From Paracoccus sigandri (GTDB lineage: Bacteria; Pseudomonadota; Alphaproteobacteria; Rhodobacterales; Rhodobacteraceae), in the NCBI RefSeq assembly GCF_003709565.1, contig NZ_QNRC01000011.1, positions 62,001 through 126,000 on the forward strand: a DNA stretch of 64,000 nucleotides, read 5' to 3'. Below are positions 42,643 through 51,455 of the stretch, piece by piece; position 1 is the stretch's first letter; each line of letters opens with the position of its first letter. The translations under genes were made by a program, and so were the position numbers. Below the pieces are notes generated by a model. That model saw only the letters and a program-made list of their open reading frames with translations. It did no database searches and had not been told where the DNA came from.

Positions 42643-43302
42643 TCAGCCGCGTTTCTGGTCCTGGCGCAGGACCATGGCGGCCTCGGTCCGGTTGCGCACA
42701 TGCAGTTTCTGCAGGATCCGCGACATGTGATGCTTGACGGTCTTTTCCTGCATGTCCTTCTGCCGCGCGATTTCCTTGTTGGAATAGCCCGCCGCGACCA
42801 GTTCCAGCACCTCCTCCTCGCGCGGGGTCAGCTGCGCCAGCAGGCTGGCGGGCGCCGCCGCGTCGGGGGTGGGGGCGGCCGCCGCCTCGATCCGCATCTC
42901 GGTCAGGATGCGGGCGGCCAGGGTCGGGGCGACATAGCCCTCGCCGCGCGCCAGGTCGCGCACCGCCTCGATCAGGCTGCGGCTACCGACGCCCTTCAGC
43001 ACATAGCCGCGCGCGCCGTGGCGCAGCGCCTCAAGGACGTCCTCGCCATCCTCGGAGGCGGTCAGGACGGCCACCGCCAGGTCGGGCTGCCGGTCGTGGA
43101 TGCGCCGCAGCGCGTTCAGCCCGCCGCCCGGCATCGACAGGTCCAGAAGCACCACGTCGGGCTGCAATTCCTGCGCCAGGTCCACGGCCTCGTCCGCCGT
43201 GCCGCCTTCGCCGCAGACCTGCAGGTCGCCGGCCTCGGCCAGCGCCATGGCCAGCCCGCGCCGGAAGATGGAGTGGTCGTCCACGATCAGGACCCGTATC
43301 AT
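42643..43302 (-). CDS. NarL/FixJ-type response regulator
   Basis: A 219-residue two-component regulator. The receiver domain has the acidic pair VDDH, phospho-acceptor Asp54 in LLDLSMPG, and a conserved Lys in YVLKGVG. The LuxR-type helix-turn-helix follows (LTPREEEVLELVAAGYSNKEIA, then EKTVKHHMSRILQKL). It starts at ATG 43302, four bases inside the histidine kinase gene, so kinase and regulator are translated together. It probably controls its own operon or the iron transporter immediately downstream. Confidence 0.93.
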   Translation of the reverse strand: MIRVLIVDDHSIFRRGLAMALAEAGDLQVCGEGGTADEAVDLAQELQPDVVLLDLSMPGGGLNALRRIHDRQPDLAVAVLTASEDGEDVLEALRHGARGYVLKGVGSRSLIEAVRDLARGEGYVAPTLAARILTEMRIEAAAAPTPDAAAPASLLAQLTPREEEVLELVAAGYSNKEIARQKDMQEKTVKHHMSRILQKLHVRNRTEAAMVLRQDQKRG

Positions 43303-44669
43303 GGCAGTTCCCCCTCGGGCCGCGGCGGCAGGCGCATGACCACGCGCGTGCCGCGGCCCGGCTGCGCGTGCAGCTCGAATTCCCCCTTGATCCCGGCCAC
43401 GCGCTCGCGCAGCCCGGCAAGGCCCAGCCCGTCGCAATCCGCGCCGGGCCGGAAGCCGGGACCGTCGTCGCTGACCTCTATCTCCATAGCGCCATCGCGC
43501 AGGCGCACAAACAGTTTCGGCGCCGCCCCCGCGGCATGTTTCGCGTTGTTGTTCAGCGTTTCCTGGATGAAGCGATAGATGCAGCTCTTGGCGGCCAGCG
43601 GCAGCTCGGGCAGGTCGGGGGCCAGGTCCAGCGCGACCGGCGTGCCGGTGCGGCTTTCATGCATCGAGGCCAGGCGCCGGGCGATGGTCGCGACGGACCA
43701 GTCCTCCATCTCGGGCAGGGCGAGGCCGCGGCAGATATAGCGGATCTCCTGCATGGCGTCGGTGACGGCCTGGCGGACCTGTTCCTGCCGGGGCGTCTGC
43801 GGCTGGTCCAGGTGCAGCGCCGCGAAGGCCAGCAGCTGCGCCGGCCCGTCATGCAGCTCGGCCGAGATCCGGCGCAGGTTCCGTTCGTTCAGATGGGCGA
43901 TGCGGTGATTGGCCTGTTCCACCCGCTGCCGCAGGGCCTGGTTCTTTTCCAGCAGGGCCGACAGCTGGGCGATCTGGTCGTCCAGCGCGTGCCGCTGGCG
44001 GCGGATCGTCCGGTTGCCGCGCGCGAAGACGACATAGAGCAGCGAGAACATGCCAAGCGCCACCCCGCCCACCACCAGCCAGCTTTCGCGCCGGGCATCG
44101 GCCAGGTCCTGCCGGAAGCCGCCGGCATCGGTATAGAATTCCGCCACCCCCACCAGATCGCCGCTCAGCGGAGAGCGGACCGGGCTGTAGACCTCCAGCA
44201 GCGGCTGCGCCGGGTCCGCGCCGCCATTGCCGTGGCTGTGGCGGTCGAAATCGGCATGGACCCGGCCCTCCAGCGCCTCGGACAGGCCGGCATTGGGGGC
44301 GAAGACCCGGCCGATCAGCGCCGGGTTGTCGCTGTAGACGATCCGGCCCTGCCGGTCCCACAGCTTGAAGGCCGAGATCTCGTTGCGCAATTCGCCCCGC
44401 TGCAGCAGCGTCTGCAGCGCCGCGCGCGTGCCGGGATCCAGCGCGCCGCCTTGGGGGATGTCCTGCAGGACCGGGGCGATGATCGCATCGACGTAAAGCG
44501 CGGTCATCGCGGCGGCATTGTTCATCACCCCGCGCTCGATCTTCGAGGCGACCCAGAAGCCGATCACCAGCATCCCGCTGACCAGGGTCACGCTGGCGGC
44601 CAGCACGAATTGCGTGGCCAGGCTCATCGGGCGGCGGGTTGCGGAGGGGCGGTCGGTCGGGACGGGCAT
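43299..44669 (-). CDS. Membrane sensor histidine kinase (HisKA_3 type)
   Basis: A 456-residue sensor kinase. Membrane helices at about 19-41 and 197-215 enclose a periplasmic domain of about 150 residues with FKLWDRQGRIVYSD, resembling a PAS/Cache-like sensor. A linker coiled coil leads to the phosphorylation site His273 in ELHDGPAQ, and a HATPase domain follows with an N box (ETLNNNAKHA) and G boxes (DDGPGF, GLGLAGLRERV). It pairs with the overlapping NarL-type regulator. The signal is unknown. Confidence 0.92.
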   Translation of the reverse strand: MPVPTDRPSATRRPMSLATQFVLAASVTLVSGMLVIGFWVASKIERGVMNNAAAMTALYVDAIIAPVLQDIPQGGALDPGTRAALQTLLQRGELRNEISAFKLWDRQGRIVYSDNPALIGRVFAPNAGLSEALEGRVHADFDRHSHGNGGADPAQPLLEVYSPVRSPLSGDLVGVAEFYTDAGGFRQDLADARRESWLVVGGVALGMFSLLYVVFARGNRTIRRQRHALDDQIAQLSALLEKNQALRQRVEQANHRIAHLNERNLRRISAELHDGPAQLLAFAALHLDQPQTPRQEQVRQAVTDAMQEIRYICRGLALPEMEDWSVATIARRLASMHESRTGTPVALDLAPDLPELPLAAKSCIYRFIQETLNNNAKHAAGAAPKLFVRLRDGAMEIEVSDDGPGFRPGADCDGLGLAGLRERVAGIKGEFELHAQPGRGTRVVMRLPPRPEGELP

Positions 44670-44775
44670 CGGCTTCTGGGTCCATCCTGTTGCGGTTGCT
44701 TGTGCCGGGCCGGGTCATCCTACCGGCGCGGGGGCGCTGCGAAAACCGTCCTGCCGGTGAGGGGGTGCGGTCGGT

Positions 44776-44828
44776 CCGGCCATCGAGGCCGGGCCGACCG
44801 CCGCCGCGGCGCCGGCCTCGATGGCCGG
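44776..44828. terminator. Large intergenic inverted repeat, likely terminator
   Basis: Seventeen-base perfect arms CCGGCCATCGAGGCCGG (44776-44792) and CCGGCCTCGATGGCCGG (44812-44828) separated by 19 GC-rich bases. It follows the enoyl-CoA hydratase stop (minus strand) and precedes the histidine kinase start, so it probably ends the former transcript. No T run is visible; an operator role is possible. Confidence 0.55.
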
Positions 44829-44847
44829 CACCGTGGCGAGCCCTCGG

Positions 44848-45648
44848 TCAGCCCTGCGGCACGATCTTGTTCGCCGTGCCGCTGGCGAAGGCCTCCAGCC
44901 GCGCCTTCGCGGCCTCCTGCGTGTTCACCACCCCGGCCACCACCGCCTCGGCATAGGCGGCGTCCAGCGCGCTCATGTTCTGCATGTGGCTGATCGCCGA
45001 GCAGATCGCGAAATTCGACAGCGGCGGATTCTGTGCCGCGTTGCGGGCGATTTCCCGCGCCTTCGCTTCGGCATCCTCGACCAGATACTGGCAGAGGCCG
45101 ACATCCACCGCCTCCTGGCCGCGATAGAGCCGCCCCGACAGCATCATGTCGATCATCCGCGCCTTGCCGATCAGGTCGGCCACCCGGATCGTCGCGCCGC
45201 CGCCGGTGAACAGCCCGCGCTGGCCCTCGGGCAGGCCGAAATAGGTGTCCGGCCCCGCCACCCGGATATGCGCGGCCGAAGCCAGCTCCAGCCCGCCGCC
45301 GACCACCGCGCCCTTCAGAACGGCGATGATCGGCACGCCGCCATATTCCATCTTGTTGAACGCCTCGTGCCAGCGCAGGCAGACATGCATGAAGTCCGAG
45401 GCGCTGCGGTTCTCGCGGTGATGCTCGACCAGGTCCAGCCCGGCGCTGAAGTGATCGCCATTGGCCTTCAGGATCGCCGCCCTCACGCCGGCGCGGGGCA
45501 GGGTGGAGAAGATCTCGACCAGTTCGTCGATGGTCGTCAGATCCAGCGCGTTGCGCTTCTCGGGGCGATCCAGCACCACCGTGGCGATGCCTTCCTCGTC
45601 CAGGTCAAGCTGGATATTCCTCAGTTGCAGATCGGCGATGTCGCGCAT
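44848..45648 (-). CDS. Enoyl-CoA hydratase/isomerase family protein
   Basis: A 266-residue crotonase. The oxyanion-hole segments are FSAGLDL and [16 protein letters not shown], and the fold signature [10 protein letters not shown] is at the start. The catalytic Glu positions are less clear, so hydration, isomerisation or hydrolysis of an acyl-CoA are all possible. ATG 45648 follows a GAGGGGA site, and longer upstream reading lacks codon bias. It is apparently a single-gene unit ended by the large inverted repeat. Confidence 0.88.
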   Translation of the reverse strand: MRDIADLQLRNIQLDLDEEGIATVVLDRPEKRNALDLTTIDELVEIFSTLPRAGVRAAILKANGDHFSAGLDLVEHHRENRSASDFMHVCLRWHEAFNKMEYGGVPIIAVLKGAVVGGGLELASAAHIRVAGPDTYFGLPEGQRGLFTGGGATIRVADLIGKARMIDMMLSGRLYRGQEAVDVGLCQYLVEDAEAKAREIARNAAQNPPLSNFAICSAISHMQNMSALDAAYAEAVVAGVVNTQEAAKARLEAFASGTANKIVPQG

Positions 45649-45867
45649 GTTCCCCTCCCGGCTGGCGTCCTGGCATCGGGCATAGCGCCGCGCGCGCGCG
45701 GGGTCGAGTCCGTGGGTATTTGGACAACGAAGAAGCAGCGGGAGCGCGCGGGGGGGGCGGGGGGCAGGATCGAGATGCCCCGACATGCCTGCGCGATGTC
45801 GCGAATGCTTGACAGGAGGCGGGCATGGCGCAACGCTGTGAGGGTCAGGGGTTGCGGGGGGCGAGAG

Positions 45868-46272
45868 ATGTTGCGCGCGGTTGTCGTCTGCCTGTTGATG
45901 GCCATGCCCGCCGTCGCGGATGTCTTCACCTTCGAAACCCCGTCGGGCAATGTCGATTGCTCGGTCGGGATGGAGGCGGACGGGGCCGACATCATCTGCG
46001 TGATCCATGATCGCCACGGCCCGCCCGCCTTGCCCCGCCCCGCCGGTTGCAATGCGGCATGGGGGCATGTCTTCATGATGCGCGACCGGGGGCCGGTACA
46101 GATGGCGTGCCGGGATCCGGGGCCGAATGTGCAGTTTTTCGAACAGGCGCCCTATGGCGTCACCGGCGAATTCGGCGGCTTTACCTGCCATTCCTCGCAG
46201 CAGGGCCTTGAATGCCGCAATCAGGACGGGCGCGGATTCTTTCTGTCGCGCGCCGTCCAGCGGGTTTTCTGA
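45868..46272 (+). CDS. Small secreted Cys-rich protein (DUF6636-like)
   Basis: A 134-residue exported protein with a signal peptide (about 1-17, [16 protein letters not shown]) and a Cys-rich mature part: [41 protein letters not shown] and [14 protein letters not shown]. Six cysteines suggest disulfides in the periplasm. The GNVDC...FTC...LECRN..GRGF pattern resembles DUF6636-type secreted proteins, whose role is unknown. It is divergent from the enoyl-CoA hydratase. Confidence 0.7.
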   Translation: MLRAVVVCLLMAMPAVADVFTFETPSGNVDCSVGMEADGADIICVIHDRHGPPALPRPAGCNAAWGHVFMMRDRGPVQMACRDPGPNVQFFEQAPYGVTGEFGGFTCHSSQQGLECRNQDGRGFFLSRAVQRVF

Positions 46273-46332
46273 CGGCACGAGGGCGTGCGGCGAAGGCGGC
46301 CCGGAAGGGGCCGCCCTGCCCCGGCGCGCCGG

Positions 46333-47154
46333 TCAGTCGCGCAGCAATTCGTTGACCGAGGTCTTGGCGCGGGTCTTCGCGTCCACGCGCTTGACGATCA
46401 CCGCGCAATAGAGGTTCACGCCGTTCTTCGAGGGCATCGAGCCCGCCACGACCACCGATCCCGCCGGGACCTCGCCATACATGACCTCGCCCGTCTCGCG
46501 GTCGACGATCTTGGTGGACTGGCCGATGAAGACGCCCATGCCCAGCACCGAGCCCTCGCGGACGATGCAGCCCTCGACCACCTCGGAGCGGGCGCCGATG
46601 AAGCAGTCGTCCTCGATGATGGTCGGGCCGGCCTGCAAGGGTTCCAGCACGCCGCCGATGCCGACGCCGCCCGACAGGTGGACGTTCCTGCCGATCTGCG
46701 CGCAGGAGCCGACCGTGGCCCAGGTATCGACCATCGTGCCCTCGCCCACATGGGCGCCCAGGTTGACGAAGGAGGGCATCAGCACCGCGCCCTTGCCGAT
46801 GAAGGCCGAGCGGCGCACGATCGCGCCCGGCACCGCGCGGAAGCCGGCCGCCGCCCACTGGCTGGCGCCCCAGCCCTTGAACTTGGTGTCGACCTTGTCC
46901 CACCAGCTGGCGCCCTGCGGCGCGCCCGGCATTTCCTCCATGTCGTTCAGGCGGAAGGACAGCAGCACCGCCTTCTTGGCCCACTGGTTCACATGCCAGT
47001 CCTGGCCGCGCTTCTCGGCGACGCGCAGCGCGCCGGTATCCAGGCGGTTCAGCGCCTCTTCCACGGCCTCGCGTGCCTCGCCCTTCGTGGCGCTGGTGAT
47101 CTCGGCGCGGTGTTCCCACGCGGCCTCGATGGCGGTCTCTAGAGCTTGGGTCAT
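46333..47154 (-). CDS. dapD: 2,3,4,5-tetrahydropyridine-2,6-dicarboxylate N-succinyltransferase
   Basis: A 273-residue DapD, the lysine and diaminopimelate pathway enzyme that succinylates tetrahydrodipicolinate. It has the family's N-terminal helical domain, the left-handed beta-helix of hexapeptide repeats ([20 protein letters not shown]) and the conserved GGVLEP loop. Length matches the family. ATG 47154 was preferred to 47178 because of the GAGAGG site and family N-termini. It is apparently monocistronic. Confidence 0.95.
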   Translation of the reverse strand: MTQALETAIEAAWEHRAEITSATKGEAREAVEEALNRLDTGALRVAEKRGQDWHVNQWAKKAVLLSFRLNDMEEMPGAPQGASWWDKVDTKFKGWGASQWAAAGFRAVPGAIVRRSAFIGKGAVLMPSFVNLGAHVGEGTMVDTWATVGSCAQIGRNVHLSGGVGIGGVLEPLQAGPTIIEDDCFIGARSEVVEGCIVREGSVLGMGVFIGQSTKIVDRETGEVMYGEVPAGSVVVAGSMPSKNGVNLYCAVIVKRVDAKTRAKTSVNELLRD

Positions 47155-47268
47155 GGCGGCCTCTCCTCGATCTGTCATGCGCCTTGGGTGGAAACTGTCG
47201 GCTCTGGGCTATAAGCCTGTGGAAAAGGCCGCGCAATCCGCCCGGCCCCGAAAATGCCCGAGGCTTCG

Positions 47269-48093
47269 ATGAGCGAACTGGAAGACCGCGCCCACCCCCT
47301 GCCGCACAGCACCGAGGACGCCGTCCGCGCCGAACACGGCCCCGATACCGAGCAGACCAGTTCCTCCTCCTACCGGCTGGCCTTCACCGACCGCGATTTC
47401 CTGCTGCGCGAGGAGCTGCGCCCGGTGCGGCTGCAGCTGGAGCTGCTGAAGCCGCAGATGCTGATGGACGAGGCCGGGATCGAATCGACCGTGGTCATGT
47501 TCGGCGGCGCCCGCATTCCCGCCCCCGCCGACGCAGGCCTGGCCCGGACGCCCGCGCTTGCGGCGCTGTCGCGCTATTACGAGGAGGCGCGGCTTTTCGC
47601 GCAGGTGATGACCCGGCGGTCGCTGGAGACGGATGGCCGCGATTTCGTGATCTGCACCGGCGGCGGTCCCGGCGTGATGGAGGCCGGCAACCTGGGGGCG
47701 CTTGAGGCGGGCGGCAAGTCCATCGGCCTGGGCATCGTGCTGCCGCACGAGCAGGCGCCGAACCGCTATGTCTCGCCCGACCTGTGCTTCAACTTCCACT
47801 ATTTCGCCATCCGCAAGATGCATTTCCTGATGCGCGCGCGGGCGATCGTGATCTTTCCCGGCGGCTTCGGCACGATGGACGAGCTGTTCGAGACGCTGAC
47901 CCTGATCCAGACCGGCCGCATGGCCCAGGTGCCGCTGCTGCTGTTCGGCCGCGAATTCTGGGACCGGATCATCGACTGGCGCGCATTGGCCGAGGCCGGC
48001 ACGATCAGCGACGAGGACCTGGAGCTGTTCCACTATGCCGAAACCGCCGAGGAAGCGGTGGCGATCATCGATGGCTGGGGGAAGCCAGGCTGA
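47269..48093 (+). CDS. LOG family protein (cytokinin riboside phosphoribohydrolase-like)
   Basis: A 274-residue LOG/TIGR00730-type protein with GGGPGVMEAGNLGA and the signature PGGFGTMDELFE, which in relatives cleaves nucleoside monophosphates to release a free base. The N-terminal 70 residues are an extension seen in the longer alphaproteobacterial subgroup. ATG 47269 has CGAGG upstream; ATG 47254 in the same frame is possible. It is divergent from dapD. Confidence 0.88.
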   Translation: MSELEDRAHPLPHSTEDAVRAEHGPDTEQTSSSSYRLAFTDRDFLLREELRPVRLQLELLKPQMLMDEAGIESTVVMFGGARIPAPADAGLARTPALAALSRYYEEARLFAQVMTRRSLETDGRDFVICTGGGPGVMEAGNLGALEAGGKSIGLGIVLPHEQAPNRYVSPDLCFNFHYFAIRKMHFLMRARAIVIFPGGFGTMDELFETLTLIQTGRMAQVPLLLFGREFWDRIIDWRALAEAGTISDEDLELFHYAETAEEAVAIIDGWGKPG

Positions 48094-48150
48094 GCGTTGG
48101 CGGTTGGTTTGGAGCCCACACCGGACGTTCATGGATCCCGACGACGTCGT

Positions 48151-48492
48151 CTACCTGACCTTAACGACAACGAGTTTTTGGTAGGTTTCTTCTGCTTCAG
48201 GATGCACGATTGTTTCGACTTCGAACCTGCGCTGTCTCGGATCGAAGCAGCCTTCTCCGATGTAAGCACCGCCTTGGGAGGTCGTTAGCAGGAAGAAATC
48301 CTCCTCGGAACCATCCAGGACAACAAGGCCCGTTTCCAGCTCCCCGACATATCTGTTCTTTTTGACCTTGAAGCCAAACGGCTCAACAAAATCTGCTGTA
48401 AATGTATATTCAGGGACAAGGCATACGGCGTCTATATCTCCAAAGACTTCTGTCAGCATCTTTCCATCTGCTGCACTAAGCAACTCTGGCAA
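48151..48492 (-). CDS. Hypothetical protein (113 aa), low GC
   Basis: A minus-strand frame encoding 113 residues, acidic, with beta-rich segments (AVCLVPEYTFTADF, ETGLVVLDGSEEDFFLLTTS, FEVETIVHPEAEE). Its base composition is clearly lower in GC than the flanking genes, a sign of horizontal acquisition. No signal peptide, membrane segment or known motif was seen. It could be a real lineage-specific gene or an orphan of an accessory island; I favour real because of length and amino-acid balance. Confidence 0.5.
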   Translation of the reverse strand: MPELLSAADGKMLTEVFGDIDAVCLVPEYTFTADFVEPFGFKVKKNRYVGELETGLVVLDGSEEDFFLLTTSQGGAYIGEGCFDPRQRRFEVETIVHPEAEETYQKLVVVKVR

Positions 48493-48859
48493 TCATTGCC
48501 CGTTGGACGATGGAGCATTTCGCGATTGAGGCAGCACACAGAATCAGAACTGCACAGAAAATCCTCCCTCCGAGCCTCATTCTTCTACTGCCTCTTCTGA
48601 ACAGTTACTCTGGTATTTTGTCCAGTCTCCGCACAGGTTTTGGCAGATGACTAACGGCCGTGCATGCCCAGTATAGACACCTCGAGCCTGGTGTCACCTT
48701 TCTTGCTGAACGTCCGCTTCGTCCGCTTTGCGGCCGTTCGCTTCGGGGATAGGCGAGCATCAATTAGTGCTTTGACGTTCTCCTGTGCTGGTGCCAGGAT
48801 CGGGGCAGGAAATTGGGCCATGGGTAGATAGCGATGTTTCCCACCAGACGGAGGTTTCA
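48493..48859. other. 367-base low-GC intergenic stretch
   Basis: No convincing gene. A minus-strand frame at 48651-48860 would give a basic 69-residue peptide, but it begins within the ribosome site of the next gene and shows no family. Composition is AT-richer than the window, continuing the small low-GC patch. The promoter of the TonB-like gene should lie here. Confidence 0.4.
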
Positions 48860-49309
48860 ATGAAGTTTATTCTGCCCGTGCTGATTGCCTTCAGCTTTGC
48901 AGGCTCTGGCAACGCCGAGCCGAGGCTGGCGAAATCGGAAAAGGTCCTGGCCGCTCAGGACGAGGCGGGGCGAACCATGATCATCGTCGGAAATAAGGCA
49001 GATTGGCTCGCGATGATCGGTTCCTATATGTCAAGGGCCGTAAGGATACCCACGGAACTTCGAGAGAACGGTCCTTGGGGTGACTTCATGGTGAAGATCA
49101 AGTTCATGGTCAATCCTGACGGCGAGGTGAGCGGTGCGCAGATCGAGGAGAGCTCCGGCAACCCGCAAGTCGACGCGCATGCCCTGAACGCCATCAGAAC
49201 TTTGAAGCTTTTCCCCTTTACCAGCGATATGGGAGAGGAAGAGCTGGCGTTCGCTCTGCCCATCAACATCAAGAACGACCGGCCGGTGACCCCCGCCGAA
49301 GCAGAGTGA
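48860..49309 (+). CDS. Exported stand-alone TonB C-terminal domain protein
   Basis: A 149-residue protein with a cleavable-looking signal peptide (1-19, ending GNAEP), a spacer, and a TonB C-terminal-like domain: VKIKFMVNPDGEVSGAQIEESSGNPQVDAHALNAIRTLKLFPF. Normal TonB has a membrane anchor and Pro-rich linker; both are absent, so it is probably a free periplasmic protein rather than an energy transducer. GAGG precedes ATG 48860. GC is somewhat low, like the adjacent hypothetical gene. Confidence 0.75.
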   Translation: MKFILPVLIAFSFAGSGNAEPRLAKSEKVLAAQDEAGRTMIIVGNKADWLAMIGSYMSRAVRIPTELRENGPWGDFMVKIKFMVNPDGEVSGAQIEESSGNPQVDAHALNAIRTLKLFPFTSDMGEEELAFALPINIKNDRPVTPAEAE

Positions 49310-49456
49310 TCGCGACCAGTCCGGGTTCTCATCTTGCTCCAGGTCGGTCAGTTCGAACTTGTCCTCAAGCGTCCGCATCGTCCCGAAAACGGCCATCAAG
49401 ATGGATAAGCCTCGAAGTCCTTCTGGCGCACGACATGTACACCCGGATCAGGGCCG

Positions 49457-50629
49457 CTACCCCGCCGCCTCGGCCGCGATCTGCGCCTTCGACTTCCGTC
49501 CCCGCTCGGTCGCCGATTTCAGCTGGCCGCAGGCGGCCATGATGTCCTCGCCGCGGGGGGTGCGGATCGGGCTGGCATAGCCGGCTTTGTGGACGATGTC
49601 GGCGAAGGCCTCGATCCGCTCCCAGCTTGACCGCTTGTAGGGCGCGCCCGGCCATTCGTTGAAGGGGATCAGGTTGATCTTGGCCGGAATGCCGCGGATC
49701 AGCTGCACCAGCCGCCGCGCATCGGCATCGCTGTCGTTCACCCCGTCCAGCATCACGTATTCGAAGGTGATCCGCTCGCTGTTCGACAGCCGGGGATAGT
49801 CGCGCAGGGCGGCCAGCAGCGTCTCGATGTTCCAGCGCCGGTTGATCGGCACCAGCCGGTCGCGCACCTCGTCAGTGGTGGCGTGGAAGCTGACCGCCAG
49901 CAGGCAGCCGATCTCCTCGGCGGTCCGGGCGATCTCGGGGACGACGCCGCTGGTCGACAGGGTGATGCGGCGGCGCGACAGGCTCAGCCCCTCCCCATCC
50001 ATGACGACCTTCATCGCATCGCGGACCGCCTCGAAATTGTAAAGCGGCTCGCCCATGCCCATCAGCACCACGTTGCTGACCAGCCGCGTCTCGTCCTTGG
50101 GCGCGCCGGGCACCGGCCATTCGCCCAGGTCGTCGCGGGCCAGCATCAGCTGGCCGACGATCTCTCCCGCGGTGAGGTTGCGCACCAGCTTCTGGGTGCC
50201 GGTATGGCAGAAGGAACAGGTCAGCGTGCAGCCCACCTGGCTGGAAACGCACAGCGTGCCGCGCCCCTCCTCGGGAATATAGACCGCCTCGACCTCATGG
50301 CCGCCGGCGATGCGCAGCAGGTATTTGCGCGTCCCGTCGGCGCTGACCTGGCGCGTGACGATCTCGGGCAGGGCAATCTCGAACCGCTCGGCCAGCAGGG
50401 CGCGGTAATCCTTGGCCAGGTTGGTCATCAGGGCGAAATCGCGCACCCCCCAGTGATAGATCCATTGCCAGATCTGCCCCACGCGCATCTTCGCCTGCTT
50501 CTCGGGCGTGCCCGCCGCGATCAGCGCCTCGCGCAGCTGCTCGCGCGTCAGCCCGACAAGATTCGTCCGGCCGCCCTCGGGCAGTTTGCGTGGAATGGTC
50601 AGGACATCCTGCGTGATGGGGGCGGACAT
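49457..50629 (-). CDS. rlmN: Dual-specificity 23S rRNA/tRNA A2 methyltransferase
   Basis: A 390-residue radical SAM enzyme, RlmN, which methylates C2 of A2503 in 23S rRNA and A37 in some tRNAs. The 4Fe-4S ligands are Cys134, Cys138 and Cys141 ([12 protein letters not shown]), with the MGMGEPLYN motif and the C-terminal [11 protein letters not shown]ys that forms the methyl intermediate. ATG 50629 was chosen over 50689 from family N-termini. It is apparently monocistronic, with a hairpin before its promoter. Confidence 0.95.
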   Translation of the reverse strand: MSAPITQDVLTIPRKLPEGGRTNLVGLTREQLREALIAAGTPEKQAKMRVGQIWQWIYHWGVRDFALMTNLAKDYRALLAERFEIALPEIVTRQVSADGTRKYLLRIAGGHEVEAVYIPEEGRGTLCVSSQVGCTLTCSFCHTGTQKLVRNLTAGEIVGQLMLARDDLGEWPVPGAPKDETRLVSNVVLMGMGEPLYNFEAVRDAMKVVMDGEGLSLSRRRITLSTSGVVPEIARTAEEIGCLLAVSFHATTDEVRDRLVPINRRWNIETLLAALRDYPRLSNSERITFEYVMLDGVNDSDADARRLVQLIRGIPAKINLIPFNEWPGAPYKRSSWERIEAFADIVHKAGYASPIRTPRGEDIMAACGQLKSATERGRKSKAQIAAEAAG

Positions 50630-50726
50630 GGGGCTACCGAGGATTTGCAAGAAAGCCCTGCAGATAAGCGAAACGGGCCGGCAGTTCAACCGACCCTTTC
50701 ATCTTGGCCCAAATATCCCGGGGGGA

Positions 50727-50759
50727 GTCACCGCAAGGTGACGGGGGGCAGCGCCCCCC
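50727..50759. terminator. Tandem hairpins between the IalB-like gene and rlmN
   Basis: Two adjacent stems: GTCACC (50727-50732), GCAA, GGTGAC (50737-50742), then GGGGGGC (50743-50749), AGC, GCCCCCC (50753-50759). Downstream of the IalB-like gene on the minus strand they probably terminate it. CCCGGGGGG precedes them, a configuration common at gene ends in this group. Confidence 0.65.
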
Positions 50760-50781
50760 TTCCTTCCGGCCTCGTGCCGGA

Positions 50782-51303
50782 TTACTGGCAGCGCGACCGC
50801 GCGGTATTCGTCGCGGCGGTGATGCCCATCAGGCTGAACGTGTCCTTGGTGGTGGTGCCGCGCGCCGAGCGCCCGGTGACGACCACGTTCGATCCCGCGC
50901 GCAGCGCCGTGATCAGCCGCTCGTCATCCGAGGGGCTGCCGGTCCAGGCGCTTTCGCCCTCGGTGAACAGGTTGAACTTCTGCCCGCCCACATCGACCTC
51001 GACCGTCGAATCGGGGGCGAAGGGATAGCCGCCGGTGAACGAGACCTCGCCGTTCTGGCCGGGGCGATAGGCGACATAGAGCCGGATATCGCCGCGGGTC
51101 ACCTCGACCGTGTTGCCATCGCGGGTGTTGACCGTCGACTTGGGCGGCGACACCGCCCAGCATTCCTGGGGATTGTCGGCCGCGAAGACGGTCCAGTCGC
51201 CTTCCGTCGCCACGACATTGGTCGATTCCTGTGCGCCGGCTGTCCCCAGCCCGGCGATCAGAACTGCGATGGCGCTCATGCCGCGCAGCGTGGTGGTCTT
51301 CAT
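50782..51303 (-). CDS. Invasion-associated locus B (IalB)-like secreted protein
   Basis: A 173-residue exported protein with a signal peptide (1-24, ending GTAGAQ) and an IalB-like beta domain: GDWTVFAADNPQECWAVSPP, DIRLYVAYRPGQNGEVSF and SARGTTTKDTFSLMG. IalB-type proteins in free-living alphaproteobacteria are common periplasmic proteins of unknown function, not necessarily virulence factors. ATG 51303 is chosen over 51321 from the signal-peptide layout. It is divergent from the asparaginase gene. Confidence 0.82.
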   Translation of the reverse strand: MKTTTLRGMSAIAVLIAGLGTAGAQESTNVVATEGDWTVFAADNPQECWAVSPPKSTVNTRDGNTVEVTRGDIRLYVAYRPGQNGEVSFTGGYPFAPDSTVEVDVGGQKFNLFTEGESAWTGSPSDDERLITALRAGSNVVVTGRSARGTTTKDTFSLMGITAATNTARSRCQ

Positions 51304-51455
51304 GCTCTGGCCTCCTGCCATGTTTCGCCGCTTCGGCCGGCGTTGTTCCCGATTGCTGTGGTCTTTTCAACCATCTGCGGACACGATAGCGAAAATCATC
51401 CCGTGCAAAAGAGCACAAGCGGTAAAATCGCGCAATTGTCAGGGAAAAATTTGCG

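Noticed and set aside
48651..48860. Possible 69-residue basic protein on the minus strand
   Set aside because: It overlaps the ribosome site of the TonB-like gene and has no family features or supporting start signal.
49310..49399. Minus-strand frame starting MMAVFGTMRTLEDKFELTDL
   Set aside because: The start looks gene-like, but the frame then runs antisense through the TonB-like gene. It may be a tiny remnant; too short to call.
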